This document shows, in pieces, positions 19,749-29,143 of a stretch of DNA of 64,000 nt; within the stretch, counting starts at the first letter, position 1; the number at the start of each line of letters is the position of its first letter. The notes under the pieces are model-generated. The model had not been told where the DNA came from. It searched no databases and worked only from the letters and a program-made list of their open reading frames with translations. Made by a program: the position numbers and the translations under genes. The stretch is from an uncultured Planktomarina sp. (GTDB taxonomy: Bacteria; Pseudomonadota; Alphaproteobacteria; Rhodobacterales; Rhodobacteraceae): assembly GCA_905182535.1 (NCBI GenBank), contig CAJJBZ010000001.1, forward strand, positions 308,686-372,685, given 5' to 3'.

Positions 19749-19782
19749 AAAAAGGGCGCACTCTCAGAAGTACGCCCTTTTT
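19749..19782 (-). terminator. Rho-independent terminator downstream of cspA
   Basis: AAAAAGGGCG (19749-19758) pairs with CGCCCTTTTT (19773-19782), a 10-bp stem with a 14-base loop. In the minus direction it is followed by TTTTTTCTTTT-like sequence. It lies 42 bases after the cspA stop. The A/T-rich flanks make it potentially bidirectional. Confidence 0.85.
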
Positions 19783-19824
19783 AAAAATAAATTAAATATC
19801 ATTTCCAAGAATGGAAAATGGACC

Positions 19825-20031
19825 TTATACCAATACGATGTTTGACGCGCTTTCGCGTCCATCGCGGCCAGGTTCGATATCGAATGTTACTTTTTGGTCA
19901 TCATTGAGACCAGTAAGACCAGCCTGCTCAACAGCAGAGATGTGTACAAAAACATCCTTAGAACCGCCATCGGGAGCGATAAAGCCGAAGCCTTTTGAAG
20001 TGTTAAACCATTTGACGGTGCCAGTAGCCAT
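19825..20031 (-). CDS. cspA: Cold-shock protein
   Basis: A 68-residue cold-shock domain protein, the usual full length. RNP1 is KGFGFIAP and RNP2 is VFVHIS; TGTVKWFNTSKGFGF is the canonical start. It binds single-stranded RNA or DNA and acts as an RNA chaperone or antiterminator. It has AAGGAG before the ATG, a long predicted 5' leader and its own terminator, so it is monocistronic. Confidence 0.95.
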   Translation of the reverse strand: MATGTVKWFNTSKGFGFIAPDGGSKDVFVHISAVEQAGLTGLNDDQKVTFDIEPGRDGRESASNIVLV

Positions 20032-20149
20032 CGTCGTTCTCCTTGTTTAGTCTGCCCACGGAATGCAGCAGTTTGGCTAAGTCAGTGTTAGATCGAAAGA
20101 CTGAGCCATAAGGACAGTGATGCCGATAGATGTAACGTCGCAAGGAATT

Positions 20150-20177
20150 ATTATACTAATTATAAAGGAATTGCAAG
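20150..20177 (-). promoter_or_regulatory. Predicted promoter of cspA, with a leader of about 110 nt
   Basis: On the minus strand a perfect -10 TATAAT (20150-20155) follows a -35-like TTGCAA or CTTGCA (about 20171-20177) at 15-16 bases. Transcription would begin near 20143 and leave a leader of about 110 nt, a length typical of cold-shock mRNAs whose leaders act as thermosensors. The remaining gap to 20359 is AT-rich; the plus-strand open frame at 20117-20335 has no recognisable features. Confidence 0.45.
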
Positions 20178-20359
20178 CCTTTACTGATCGATGCTTTGCA
20201 ACTCAAAGAATCGCAAAAAATACTACTTCAAGACCTCTGACACTCTATGTTTTTAGAAAAGTTACAATCGATTATATTTTTAAATTCTTGATAGCTTTCT
20301 ACACGTTCGTAATTTCTTGCGGTTTTGAAATTTAATCCACTTGTTTATCGATCTATGCC

Positions 20360-21268
20360 TTGCCACAAACAGGCATGCAAAAGAATCCAGAAATATTGTG
20401 TATAGGCTCGGTGCTTTGGGATGTTATTGGGCGGTCTACACGCGCTATGCAGGCTGGCTCTGATGTTCCTGGACGGATTACCCGGATGCCCGGCGGTGTG
20501 GCGATGAATATAGCCATGACATTGAGACGTTTTGGTCTGCATCCCGCACTTTTGTCGGTAGTGGGTCAAGATCCTGAGGGAATCGAGTTAATTAAAGCTG
20601 CTGGGGTTTTAAAGCTCAATACACAATTTTTATACCGCTCGCGAGATCTACCCACGGATCAATATATGGCTATTGAAGGCAGCAACGGGTTGATTGCAGC
20701 CATTGCTGATGCACATTCGCTTGAGGCAGCGGCTGACAAAATCTTACTCCCACTTGAGGATGGGCGGCTTGGAACTCCAGAAGAACCCTTCTCTGGCTTG
20801 ATTGCATTGGATGGTAATTTAACCGTAACGCTTTTGTCTCAAATAGCCACTTCCCCCCTATTTAGTAAATCAGATCTGCGCATAGCACCAGCTTCCTCAG
20901 GGAAAGCTGAACGTTTATTGCCCTTACTTAGCCACAAAGGCGCCACGCTTTATGTGAATTTGGAGGAGGCCGGCATTCTATGCAACCAGGATTTTTTAGA
21001 TGCAAAAACGGCATCTCAATCCTTAGTAGCCCGTGGCGCAAATCGCGCCTTGGTGACACATGGGCCAAAAGCCGCAGCCCTGGCTGATGCTGAGAACTGT
21101 GTATTAGCTACGCCCCCGGCAGTGCGGGCCTCGCGTGTCACTGGTGCTGGGGACACATTTATGGCCGCACACATAGCAGCCGAATTACGCGGGCTGTCCG
21201 GTGTTGCGGCCTTGCAATCGGCCTCAACCGCCGCAGCTACCTATGTTTCCGGGAAATCAGAAGGATAA
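20360..21268 (+). CDS. psuK: Pseudouridine kinase (PfkB family)
   Basis: A PfkB / ribokinase-fold sugar kinase of about 302 residues. The N-terminal ILCIGSVLWDVIGRS and PGGVAMNIAMTLRRFG glycine-rich motif, and the C-terminal RASRVTGAGDTFMAAHIAAE with the GAGD anion hole and catalytic aspartate, are diagnostic. It lies 3 bases upstream of psuG, and this pairing assigns it as the kinase that makes pseudouridine 5'-phosphate from pseudouridine. A TTG at 20360 or the ATG at 20375 may be the start; the ATG leaves an N-terminus closer to relatives. Confidence 0.88.
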   Translation: MPQTGMQKNPEILCIGSVLWDVIGRSTRAMQAGSDVPGRITRMPGGVAMNIAMTLRRFGLHPALLSVVGQDPEGIELIKAAGVLKLNTQFLYRSRDLPTDQYMAIEGSNGLIAAIADAHSLEAAADKILLPLEDGRLGTPEEPFSGLIALDGNLTVTLLSQIATSPLFSKSDLRIAPASSGKAERLLPLLSHKGATLYVNLEEAGILCNQDFLDAKTASQSLVARGANRALVTHGPKAAALADAENCVLATPPAVRASRVTGAGDTFMAAHIAAELRGLSGVAALQSASTAAATYVSGKSEG

Positions 21269-21271
21269 TCT

Positions 21272-22195
21272 ATGCAAATAACCTACAGCGCTGAAATAGT
21301 AGCTATTCAAAAAACTACAGGTTTCACCAAACCGGTAGTCGCACTTGAAAGTACGATTATCACGCACGGCATGCCGTACCCGCAAAACCTACAAGTCGCC
21401 CGTGAGGTTGAGGATGTGGTACGTGATGCTGGCGCCGTCCCCGCCACAATCGCTATTTTAAAAGGTAATCTACATGTAGGACTAGATGCGAATCAGTTAA
21501 CAGACTTAGCCCAAGCGCGAGACGTAGCTAAGGTTTCGCGCGCTGACATGGCCTTTGTAATGTCTCAAGGCCGGACTGGTGCCACCACAGTTGCCGCCAC
21601 AATGATTGCCGCGCACGCTGCTGGCATTGAAGTTTTTGCAACTGGAGGCATTGGCGGTGTACACAGAGGCGCTGAGCTGAGCCTCGATATTTCCGCAGAT
21701 CTGCGTGAACTGGCTCTGACACCAGTGATTGTTGTTGCCGCTGGGGCTAAGGCCATTCTGGATATTCCTAAAACAATGGAAGTGCTGGAGACCTATGGCG
21801 TACCTGTGATTGCCTATGGCCAAGATATGATGCCAGCATTTTGGTCTTCAACAAGCGACATCCCTGCCCCATTACGCACGGACAGCGCCGACGAAATTGC
21901 CTCTGGGTTAAGAGCTCGTAAAGCTTTAGGTATTACTGGCGGGAAGCTAATTGCCAATCCAGTGCCAAAGCAAGAAGAAATTTCTGCTGAAATTATAGGC
22001 CCATTGATCGAGCTGGCATTACATGAGGCGAGCCGCCAAAAGATTACTGCGAAAGCGGTGACACCCTTTCTGCTAGGCCGAATTTTTGAGCTGACAAAAG
22101 GGAAGTCCCTGACTGCGAACATTGCACTCGTAAAAAATAATGCGCAGCTAGCTGCTGAGATTGCAAAGTCTTGCTATAAATTAGCAAACATTTGA
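21272..22195 (+). CDS. psuG: Pseudouridine-5'-phosphate glycosidase
   Basis: A 307-residue PsuG. Family features are VALESTIITHGMPYPQNL near the start, the catalytic-lysine region ATIAILKGNLHVGL, DVAKVSRADMAFVMSQGRTG, FATGGIGGVHRGAE and NTDCP-equivalent IPKTMEVLETYGVPVIAYG. It cleaves the C-C glycosidic bond of pseudouridine 5'-phosphate to uracil and ribose 5-phosphate. With psuK it forms a two-gene salvage pathway for pseudouridine from RNA turnover. Confidence 0.94.
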   Translation: MQITYSAEIVAIQKTTGFTKPVVALESTIITHGMPYPQNLQVAREVEDVVRDAGAVPATIAILKGNLHVGLDANQLTDLAQARDVAKVSRADMAFVMSQGRTGATTVAATMIAAHAAGIEVFATGGIGGVHRGAELSLDISADLRELALTPVIVVAAGAKAILDIPKTMEVLETYGVPVIAYGQDMMPAFWSSTSDIPAPLRTDSADEIASGLRARKALGITGGKLIANPVPKQEEISAEIIGPLIELALHEASRQKITAKAVTPFLLGRIFELTKGKSLTANIALVKNNAQLAAEIAKSCYKLANI

Positions 22196-22270
22196 AGAAT
22201 GCGTCTTAATTCTTGTATCCACACCGAGCGCTGTTTACATCATATATATCAGTTAATGGTAGGGTAAAAA

Positions 22271-22969
22271 ATGGACACGCCACCGGAATACACCAGACGC
22301 CGCAAAGGATGGGTTGGCGCCATGCGCTCCAACTTTCTTACTGGTCTCGTTATTATAGCTCCAATTGCGCTCACAGCCTGGCTTATTTGGTCGGTTGTGG
22401 GCTGGATCGATGCGCGAGTTTGGTCGATTGTCCCGGATGGCTATCAGCCGGACCGCTACATCCAAACTCTCTTTGATATACAGTTAAGTGAACAATATGA
22501 TATTCGCGGTTTTGGCCTTATTGTGTTTCTGGTTTTCACTTTTTTTGTTGGTTGGCTTGGCAAAGGCTTTCTGGGCCGGTCATTACTGCGGTGGGCGGAG
22601 GGCTTAGTTCATCGTATGCCAGTGGTCCGTACAATTTATAGTGGTGTCAAACAGATCGCTGAAACTGTTTTCAATCAAAAAAACAATAGCTTCGATAAAG
22701 CTTGTTTGATCGAATACCCCCGCAAAGGCATTTGGGTAATCGGGTTTATAGCTACGACAGCTCGGGGAGAAGTTGCCGATCACGCGCCAGAGGACGACGA
22801 CCTTGTGTCAGTCTTCGTGCCAACCACGCCGAACCCAACCTCTGGGTTTTTACTGTTTGTACCTGCAAGCGATATTAAAGAACTGCATATGACTGTGGAA
22901 AATGCCGCTAAATTAGTGATCTCTGCAGGACTTGTATATCCTGAGGATAAGGTGCCGAGTCTAACTTGA
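22271..22969 (+). CDS. DUF502 family membrane protein
   Basis: A 232-residue protein of the DUF502 family. Two N-terminal membrane segments (residues about 18-48 and 70-95) are followed by the family motif GLVHRMPVVRTIYSGVKQIA and a C-terminal soluble domain with VFVPTTPNPTSGFLLFVP. The biochemical role is unknown. Its stop overlaps the predicted TTG start of argO, suggesting co-translation. Confidence 0.88.
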   Translation: MDTPPEYTRRRKGWVGAMRSNFLTGLVIIAPIALTAWLIWSVVGWIDARVWSIVPDGYQPDRYIQTLFDIQLSEQYDIRGFGLIVFLVFTFFVGWLGKGFLGRSLLRWAEGLVHRMPVVRTIYSGVKQIAETVFNQKNNSFDKACLIEYPRKGIWVIGFIATTARGEVADHAPEDDDLVSVFVPTTPNPTSGFLLFVPASDIKELHMTVENAAKLVISAGLVYPEDKVPSLT

Positions 22970-23571
22970 TACAGGCATTCTTTACAGGTTTCATTACACT
23001 TATGTCGTTGATACTGGCGGTAGGAGCACAAAATCTTTTTGTGCTCCGGCAGGGTATTTTGCGCAGCCATGTTTTTGCCATCTGCCTATTTGCCGCTATA
23101 AGTGATGCCCTGCTAATATGGGCCGGTGTGCTCGGTTTCGAACTAATCAGTTCTTTAACAACAGGGTTTGCACAAGTGATGACCGTAATCGGCTCACTTT
23201 TTCTTGCTGCTTATGGCTGCATGCGAATTTGGTCAGCTTATCAAGGCTTTTATGATCTTGAGTTGAAGCCGGGTGGGCAAACTCTGCGCAAAGCAATCCT
23301 CACTATTGCAGCTTTCACATTTCTTAACCCCCATGTCTATCTTGATACACTAGGATTAATTGGGGCGGTGTCAGCACAATATGCTACCATGGCGCAAAAA
23401 TACTCTTTTGCTACCGGGGCCAGCCTCGGCTCATTAGTATTTTTCTTTAGTCTTGGCTACGGCGCAAGAGCACTAGCACCAATAATGGCCTCCACAACTG
23501 CTTGGCGAATTTTGGATGTTGGAGTTGGAATGGCTATGTGGCTCATCGCAGGAGTTCTAATAGCAACCTAG
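22966..23571 (+). CDS. argO: LysE/ArgO family amino-acid exporter
   Basis: A 201-residue LysE superfamily exporter with about six membrane helices. ILAVGAQNLFVLRQGILRSH is the family N-terminal signature and AFTFLNPHVYLDTLGLIG is the central LNPH motif. It probably exports basic amino acids such as arginine or lysine. The TTG at 22966 is preferred because it keeps the first helix complete and overlaps the upstream stop; the first ATG (23002) would remove half of helix one. Confidence 0.88.
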   Translation: MIQAFFTGFITLMSLILAVGAQNLFVLRQGILRSHVFAICLFAAISDALLIWAGVLGFELISSLTTGFAQVMTVIGSLFLAAYGCMRIWSAYQGFYDLELKPGGQTLRKAILTIAAFTFLNPHVYLDTLGLIGAVSAQYATMAQKYSFATGASLGSLVFFFSLGYGARALAPIMASTTAWRILDVGVGMAMWLIAGVLIAT

Positions 23572-23579
23572 TCTGTAGC

Positions 23580-23657
23580 CAAAAAAAAACGCCAGCACGA
23601 AGCTGGCGTTGAGTTATTGAGGCAGGTTTCATACAGGCAAGAAACCTATCGAGCAGT
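23580..23657 (-). ncRNA. Candidate small RNA of about 77 nt on the minus strand
   Basis: The minus strand holds, in order: a promoter (23664-23692), a predicted start near 23657, a hairpin AGGTTTC/GAAACCT (7 bp, 10-base loop; plus-strand positions 23624-23630 and 23641-23647) and a terminator AACGCCAGC/GCTGGCGTT (9 bp, loop 5; 23588-23596 and 23602-23610) followed by a run of nine U. The T-run lies only on the minus-strand exit side, so the terminator does not serve argO. There is no minus-strand reading frame with a ribosome site in the 77 bases. The spacing of all elements is that of a trans-acting small RNA. I do not recognise a family. Confidence 0.6.
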
Positions 23658-23663
23658 AGCGTT

Positions 23664-23692
23664 CTTATAAACAATCTGTTTGGCGGCTCCAA
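23664..23692 (-). promoter_or_regulatory. Predicted sigma-70 promoter of the candidate small RNA
   Basis: On the minus strand -35 TTGGAG (23687-23692) and -10 TATAAG (23664-23669) are separated by exactly 17 bases. No minus-strand gene other than the predicted RNA lies downstream, which supports the RNA call. Confidence 0.55.
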
Positions 23693-23769
23693 GCTAAAAG
23701 TTTGAAAAACTTTAATTCACGCTGTAGCGTCACGGTGCAACTGTAATAAAGCCAAAGGACATTATCAGA

Positions 23770-25591
23770 ATGACACATCACATCGGGCTTATTGGAAAGT
23801 TCTCCATGGCTATCTGGGTAAGTATTTTTCTATCTCTAGGGATGGCATCAGCTGAACCCAAACATGGCATAGCTATGTATGGACAGCCTGCCCTACCACA
23901 TGATTTTGTGTCTTTACCCTACGCAAACCCAGATGCACCTAAGGGTGGAATTGTAGTCTCGGCGGAGGGGGGGACCTTCACCTCGCTCAATCCGCATGTG
24001 CGAAAAGGCTCGGTGCCCTGGCAGCTTAGATTTCTGGCCTATGAAAGCTTGATGGGCCGTTCTTACGATGAACCGTTTAGCCTTTATGGGCTTTTGGCCG
24101 AATCGATTGAGACAGATGACAGCCGCCGTTGGGTCGAATTTTCTCTGCATCCGGATGCCCGATTCTCTGATGGAAGCCCAGTAACAGCAGAGGACGTAAT
24201 TTGGTCTTATGAAACTTTGGGTACCGTCGGTCATCCCCGCTATCATGGTCTATGGAAAAAAATTAAAACTATTACTAAGACTGGTCCGCGTAAGATTAAA
24301 TTTACCTTCACCGCAAATGATCGAGAATTAGCACTTTTGGTGGGGCTGCGTCCAATTTTGAAAAAAGCCCAATGGGACGATAAGGACTTTCCAAAACTCT
24401 GGTTTGGCTGAGATCCCAATTTCTAGTGCACCTTATGTTATTTCTGAATTTGATCCTGGGAATTTTGTGCGCCTTACTCGCAATCCAAACTATTGGGGTG
24501 CAGCCATTAGCTTTCGCCGAGGAACCAATAACTTTAATGAAATTCGCTTAGACTTCTACGCCGATGGATCCGTGCAATTCGAAGCCTTTAAAGCGGGAGA
24601 ATCGTCATCCTTTCGTGAGTTAAATGCAGAGCGGTGGGAAAACTCCTATAATTTCAATTCAGTTACCAATGGGGATGTACTTAAATCTGTTATCCCGCAT
24701 CAACGCCCCAGTGGTATCACCGGATTTGTGATGAACACGCGCTTACCAAAATTTCAAGATTGGCGCGTTCGCGAGGCTTTAATCACAGCCTTTAACTTTG
24801 AGTTTATAAACCAAACCAACACCGGAGGCCGTCAGGGCCGGATACCCTCTTACTATTCAAATTCGGTCTTATCAATGAAGCCCGGAGCTGCTGAAGGCCG
24901 CGTTCTGGAGTTTCTCGCGCCCCACGCTGCAGATCTATTGCCAGGAACATTGGAAGGATACACTCTGCCCCAGTCCGATGGAACCGCACGTAACCGTAGG
25001 AATATTCGGATTGCCGATGATCTGCTCAATCAGAGCGGTTGGACAGTACGGGATGGGCGGCGGCGCAATGCAAAGGGTAAGATTTTTAATATCGTCACTG
25101 TTTTAAAACAAGGCGACACTGAAAGCCAATTAATGATGGATATTTACCAGCAAGCACTCGAACGTTTAGGCATCCAACTCACTACTCAAGTGTTAGATTC
25201 CTCTCAGTACAAAGAGCGCACACAAGTCTACGATTTTGACATTGCCTATTATCGACGAGGACTGTCATTAAGCCCAGGCAATGAACAAATGCTGTACTGG
25301 GGCGCAGATGGCGTTAAAAAGCCGGGAACCCGTAATTGGATGGGCATGAACTCACCCGCCGCTGAAGATATGATCAACCGTCTGGTAAACTCTAAAAGCC
25401 ATGATGATTTTCTCGCAGCAGCCCGCTCTTTAGACCGCATTTTAACCGCTGGGCGCTACGTAATCCCAATACACACCAGCGCGATCAGCCGCTTAGCTCA
25501 TATCAAAGAAATTAAATATCCAAAAAAATTGCCGATGTATGGCGATTGGATTGGATTTCTACCCGATGTATGGTGGTATGAAGCAGACTGA
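23770..25591 (+). CDS. YejA-like peptide/nickel family periplasmic binding protein, frame break near 24400
   Basis: An extracellular solute-binding protein, family 5, close to YejA (about 606 residues when joined). It has a signal peptide ending MASAEPKHGIAMYG. Family motifs are LNPHVRKGSVPWQLRFLAYE, DARFSDGSPVTAEDVIWSYE, SAPYVISEFDPGNFVRLTRN then PNYWG, and FDIAYYRRGLSLSPGNEQ. The frame moves by +1 between FPKL and LAEIPISS, most simply one extra base near 24395-24405. No cognate permease or ATPase genes follow, so it is an orphan receptor here. YejA-type proteins bind oligopeptides or microcin C-like peptides; the ligand here is unknown. Confidence 0.83.
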
Positions 25592-25665
25592 AATCTTGGT
25601 AACTGGTTGTGATAACATCAGTATACATTATTGATATGCTTTAAGCATGGGGCATTGGAGAAGCT

Positions 25666-26325
25666 ATGAGACGCTTAATATTGGCTGAGTTTTTGGGAAC
25701 GGCACTTTTACTAGTCAGCGTTGTGGGAAGCGGTATAATGGGGGAGTCTTTGGCGAATGGAAATGTAGCAATTACCTTGCTCGCCAATGCCATTGCCACA
25801 GGCTGCATGCTCTATTGCATAATCACTTTGTTTGGTCCTGTCTCTGGGGCCCATTTCAACCCCATTGTGACCTTAGCCTTTTTGGTGCGAGGTAAGATGG
25901 CGCCGTTGACCGCCTTGGGATTTGTGGTGGCTCAGGTTGTAGGAGGTATATGCGGGGTTTGGCTGGTCCATGTTATGTTTGATCAACCCATCCTCCAACT
26001 CTCACAAACTGCCCGCACTGGCGTCAATTTGTGGAGCTCAGAGATTTTTGCAAGTTTCGGACTATTGCTTGTGATCTTTGGCGGTTTAGCCCATAATAAG
26101 AGGGCTATTCCAGCCATGGTTGGACTGTATATTACTAGCGCATATTGGTTCACCTCGTCCACCAGCTTCGCCAACCCAGCTGTCAGCATCGCTCGCAGCT
26201 TAAGCGACAGTTTCTCAGGAATTCTGCCCGCGCATGTACCGATGTTTATTATCTGTCAGCTGATCGGCTTGGCCCTTGCACTTTGTGCCTTATCGTTGCT
26301 CTTTCCAAAGCTACTACAAAACTAA
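25666..26325 (+). CDS. Aquaporin-family (MIP) channel
   Basis: A 219-residue six-helix MIP channel. The first half-helix motif is GAHFNPIVT (NPI in place of the usual NPA) and the second is TSFANPAVSIARSLSD (NPA followed by the expected arginine). The N-terminal RLILAEFLGTALLLVSVVGS is typical. The altered first motif and the short length resemble the arsenite / small neutral solute channels of alphaproteobacteria, but no ars genes are nearby. It converges with and overlaps the next gene by a few bases at the stop codons. Confidence 0.85.
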   Translation: MRRLILAEFLGTALLLVSVVGSGIMGESLANGNVAITLLANAIATGCMLYCIITLFGPVSGAHFNPIVTLAFLVRGKMAPLTALGFVVAQVVGGICGVWLVHVMFDQPILQLSQTARTGVNLWSSEIFASFGLLLVIFGGLAHNKRAIPAMVGLYITSAYWFTSSTSFANPAVSIARSLSDSFSGILPAHVPMFIICQLIGLALALCALSLLFPKLLQN

Positions 26326-26944
26326 CTCAGCGATGTTACCCAGAGGATTGTGGCGTCTTCAGAGCTCATAGTTACCACATTATGCCCCATAGAGGCATCA
26401 TAATAAGCGCTATCACCACGGCGCATCTCAATGGGTTCATAAAACTCAGTATAGAGTTTAACCACACCAGTAAAACATACAAAAACTCTTCGCCATCATG
26501 ACGTACCCAGCCGTCAAATTCATCGACAGAGCGGGCGCGGATTCGCGCGCGGTAGGGCATCATCTGTTTTTGGGTTAGGGTGTCGGCAAGCAGCTCATGC
26601 TCGTAGGTGACGGTGGGCTTTTGCGGACCCTCACCGGATTTTGTCACCACAAGACGGCCATTGATCTGCGTGTTGCACGGGGGAGTAAATAATTGAGGCA
26701 CTGATATTTCCAACCCAATCGCCAATTTTTTTAATGCATCATATGTCGGTGACATTTGTCCATTCTCAATCTTGGACAGAGTACTGCGCGCCAAGCCGGC
26801 CTGAGTGGCTGCCTGCTCCAACGTCCAGTTGCGTGCTTTGCGCAATTCCCGCACTCTGAGCCCCAGGTCAAGCGGCAAGCCATCTTCAGAGCTACCATTC
26901 TCGCGGGCAATACGAATGATTGATGAAGGATCATTATCGGTCAT
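26322..26944 (-). CDS. XRE-family regulator with C-terminal cupin domain, frame break near 26473
   Basis: The N-terminal helix-turn-helix (LGLRVRELRKARNWTLEQAA then TQAGLARSTLSKIENGQMSP) is followed by a cupin domain. Translation drifts after GEEFLYVL. Restoring one missing base near 26473 gives GVVKLYTEFYEPIEMRRGDS and YYDASMGHNVVTM, with ILWVTSLS before a stop at 26322, the normal end of this family. It is divergent from the acyl-CoA synthetase gene (65-base gap) and may control it, by analogy with other XRE-cupin regulators of small-molecule catabolism. The ligand is unknown. Confidence 0.82.
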
Positions 26945-27008
26945 AGCTGTGTCTTAAACTGCCTGATGGAAGCTTGCAACCGACGCCTGCGCGCGTTAGC
27001 CGCTGATT

Positions 27009-28506
27009 ATGAAAGCCGTTCTCGACCTGTCCCCTGCCCCTCAATGCCCAACTCAGTTCAATCTGACTGAGTATGTGTTGGCTGCGGGACGTGCTACGCC
27101 CGAGAAAATTGCCTTAACCGTTTATGAGAATGGGCTACCTAACCATTACACTTATGCAGCACTCACTCAGGCTGTTCTGGGAACAGCCACCGGCCTCAGT
27201 GCCGCTGGAGTTGAAGCGGGCGATCGGGTTATGCTGCGCATGGGTAATACGATCGATTTCCCAGTCTGCTTTCTGGCCTTGGCGGCATTGGACGCTATCG
27301 CTATGCCGACATCGATAGCTCTATCGCAGCATGAAATATTAACTCTGATTGAAAATACACCACCAGCTGCAATAATTTTTGATCCGGCCTATCCTTGTGA
27401 TGAATTTGATGGATTACAGATTGAAGTAACGCAAGTACGAAAATTCACCAAACTACCTGCAACCAGCCCAATTATAGGCGATCCAAATCGCCCAGGTTAT
27501 ATAATTTTCACTTCAGGCACATCAAGCCAACCGAAAGCGGTATTGCATGCGCATCGAGCCGTTTGGGCGCGACGCATGATGTGGGAAGGTTGGTACAATC
27601 TAACCGCAAAAGACGTAATTATGCATGCAGGTGCTTTTAATTGGACCTATACACTTGGTACGGGCCTTTTCGATCCATGGGCCATTGGCGCTACAGCGGT
27701 TATCCCCAACTCACAAAATCCGGCCCAGCTATGGGACATCATGAAATCAGAACGTGCTGGTATTTTTGCTGCTGCACCCGGCATCTATCGCAGATTACTC
27801 GCTGCACCTGAAGCGTCTCCTGTGGCATCCCTTCGCCAAGGATTGAGCGCTGGCGATGTTTTACCTATCAGCATCCGTGATGCTTGGAGAGAGCTGACAC
27901 ATACGCCACTCTGCGAAGCCTTCGGCATGACCGAATGCTCAACATTCCTATCGGCGTCGCCAGCCGCACATCGCAGCCTTGCGGTGCAACCTGGCCGTAA
28001 AATTGCAATTTTAGGATCAGATGGACCTATCACGCGTGGCGAAGTCGGAACAATAGCGGTGGACTGCCAAGATCCTGGACTGATGCTGGGGTATTTAAGG
28101 GGCAAAAACTTAGAGTTGCCGCTTCGCGCAGGCTGGTTTGAAACGGCAGATCAAGCGGTGATGCATAATGATGGAAGCCTCTCCTTCGTTGGGCGCTCTC
28201 ACGATATAATGAATGCGGGGGGCTACCGTGTAGCCCCCCGCGAAATTGAGCAGGTTTTGGAGCAAATGTCCTCCGTGCAAGAAGTGGGGGTCTGCTGAGG
28301 TGGAGGTCCGCCCAGACGTGTGGGTGATTGCAGCTTTTATCGTTTGTGATGGACGCTTGAATAAGGCCTTGTTAATCAAATTGGCGGGCCAGAGTTTGGC
28401 GAGCTTTAAACATCCCCGCATTATCCAGAAGGTCAGCCACCTGCCGCGCAATCTCAATGGCAAACTTATCCGGGCAGAGCTGCCCCAATTATGGAACCCT
28501 AAGTGA
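27009..28506 (+). CDS. AMP-binding acyl-CoA synthetase, frame break in a G-run at 28286-28290
   Basis: An adenylate-forming ligase of about 498 residues. The P-loop-like motif is IIFTSGTSSQPKAVLHAHRA; later motifs are CEAFGMTECSTFL, GWFETADQAV and FVGRSHDIMNAGGYRVAPRE. The frame stops after SVQEVGV; removing one G from a run of five restores SAEVEVRPDVWVIAAFIV and the catalytic-lysine tail FKHPRIIQKVSHLPRNLNGK. The substrate (fatty, aromatic or other carboxylic acid) cannot be read from sequence. It overlaps the following DsbA-family gene by one base at the stop/start and is divergent from the XRE-cupin regulator. Confidence 0.85.
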
Positions 28507-29143
28507 TGATAAAACTTGACATTATGTCCGACCCCATATGCCCTTGGTGTTATATTGGCAAAACCCAATTAGATCGAGCCTTGGCTGCCAATCCTGATCA
28601 TCCTTTCACCATCGAGTGGCATCCGTTTCAGCTAAACCCTAGCATGCCAGCTGAAGGCATGGACCGGCGTGCTTACCTTGAGGGCAAGTTCGGCAGCAAG
28701 GCCGCAGCTGTGGAGGTTTATGGCAATATCGAGCGCCAAGCTCAGGCTTTAGGTCTGCCAATCAACTTCGGGCAACGCACGGTATTCCAAACACTATTAA
28801 CGCACATCGTTTGATCCATTGGGCAGGACTTGAGCAAAAGCAACAGCCTTTGATTAATGCGCTATTTGAAGCCTATTTTTGCAACGGCATAGATATTGGT
28901 GATATTGGCGCGCTCTGTGACATTGCCCTAAAAGCGGGGCTTCAGCGTGATGTAACCTCCCAGCTGCTTAACAGTGACGCAGATATACAGATGATTAAGG
29001 AGCGCGATGCTCACAGCCGCAAGATGGGTGTAGATGCCGTGCCCACCTTCATAGTAGCAAACCAACACGCCGTGCCCGGCTCACAAACTCCCGAGGTTTG
29101 GGCCGCAATAATCGCCGAGCTGCAAACTCAACTAGCCGATTAA
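28506..29143 (+). CDS. DsbA-family oxidoreductase (FrnE-like), frame break near 28798
   Basis: A thioredoxin-fold protein of the FrnE / 2-hydroxychromene-2-carboxylate isomerase type, about 212 residues. The active site is SDPICPWCYIGKTQLDRAL (CPWC). After NFGQRTVFQTL the frame breaks; one missing base near 28798 restores NAHRLIHWAG and continues to VDAVPTFIVANQHAVPGSQT (the cis-Pro loop) and AELQTQLAD. There is no signal peptide, so it is cytoplasmic. The ATG at 28506 overlaps the previous stop. It converges with mfd and the two stop codons overlap. Confidence 0.85.

Noticed and set aside
20117..20335. Plus-strand open frame of 72 codons upstream of psuK
   Set aside because: AT-rich region that overlaps the predicted cspA promoter; no ribosome site or family motif.
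23588..23610. Hairpin after argO as the argO terminator
   Set aside because: The T-run is on the minus-strand side and only an A-run precedes the stem on the plus strand, so its orientation does not fit argO.
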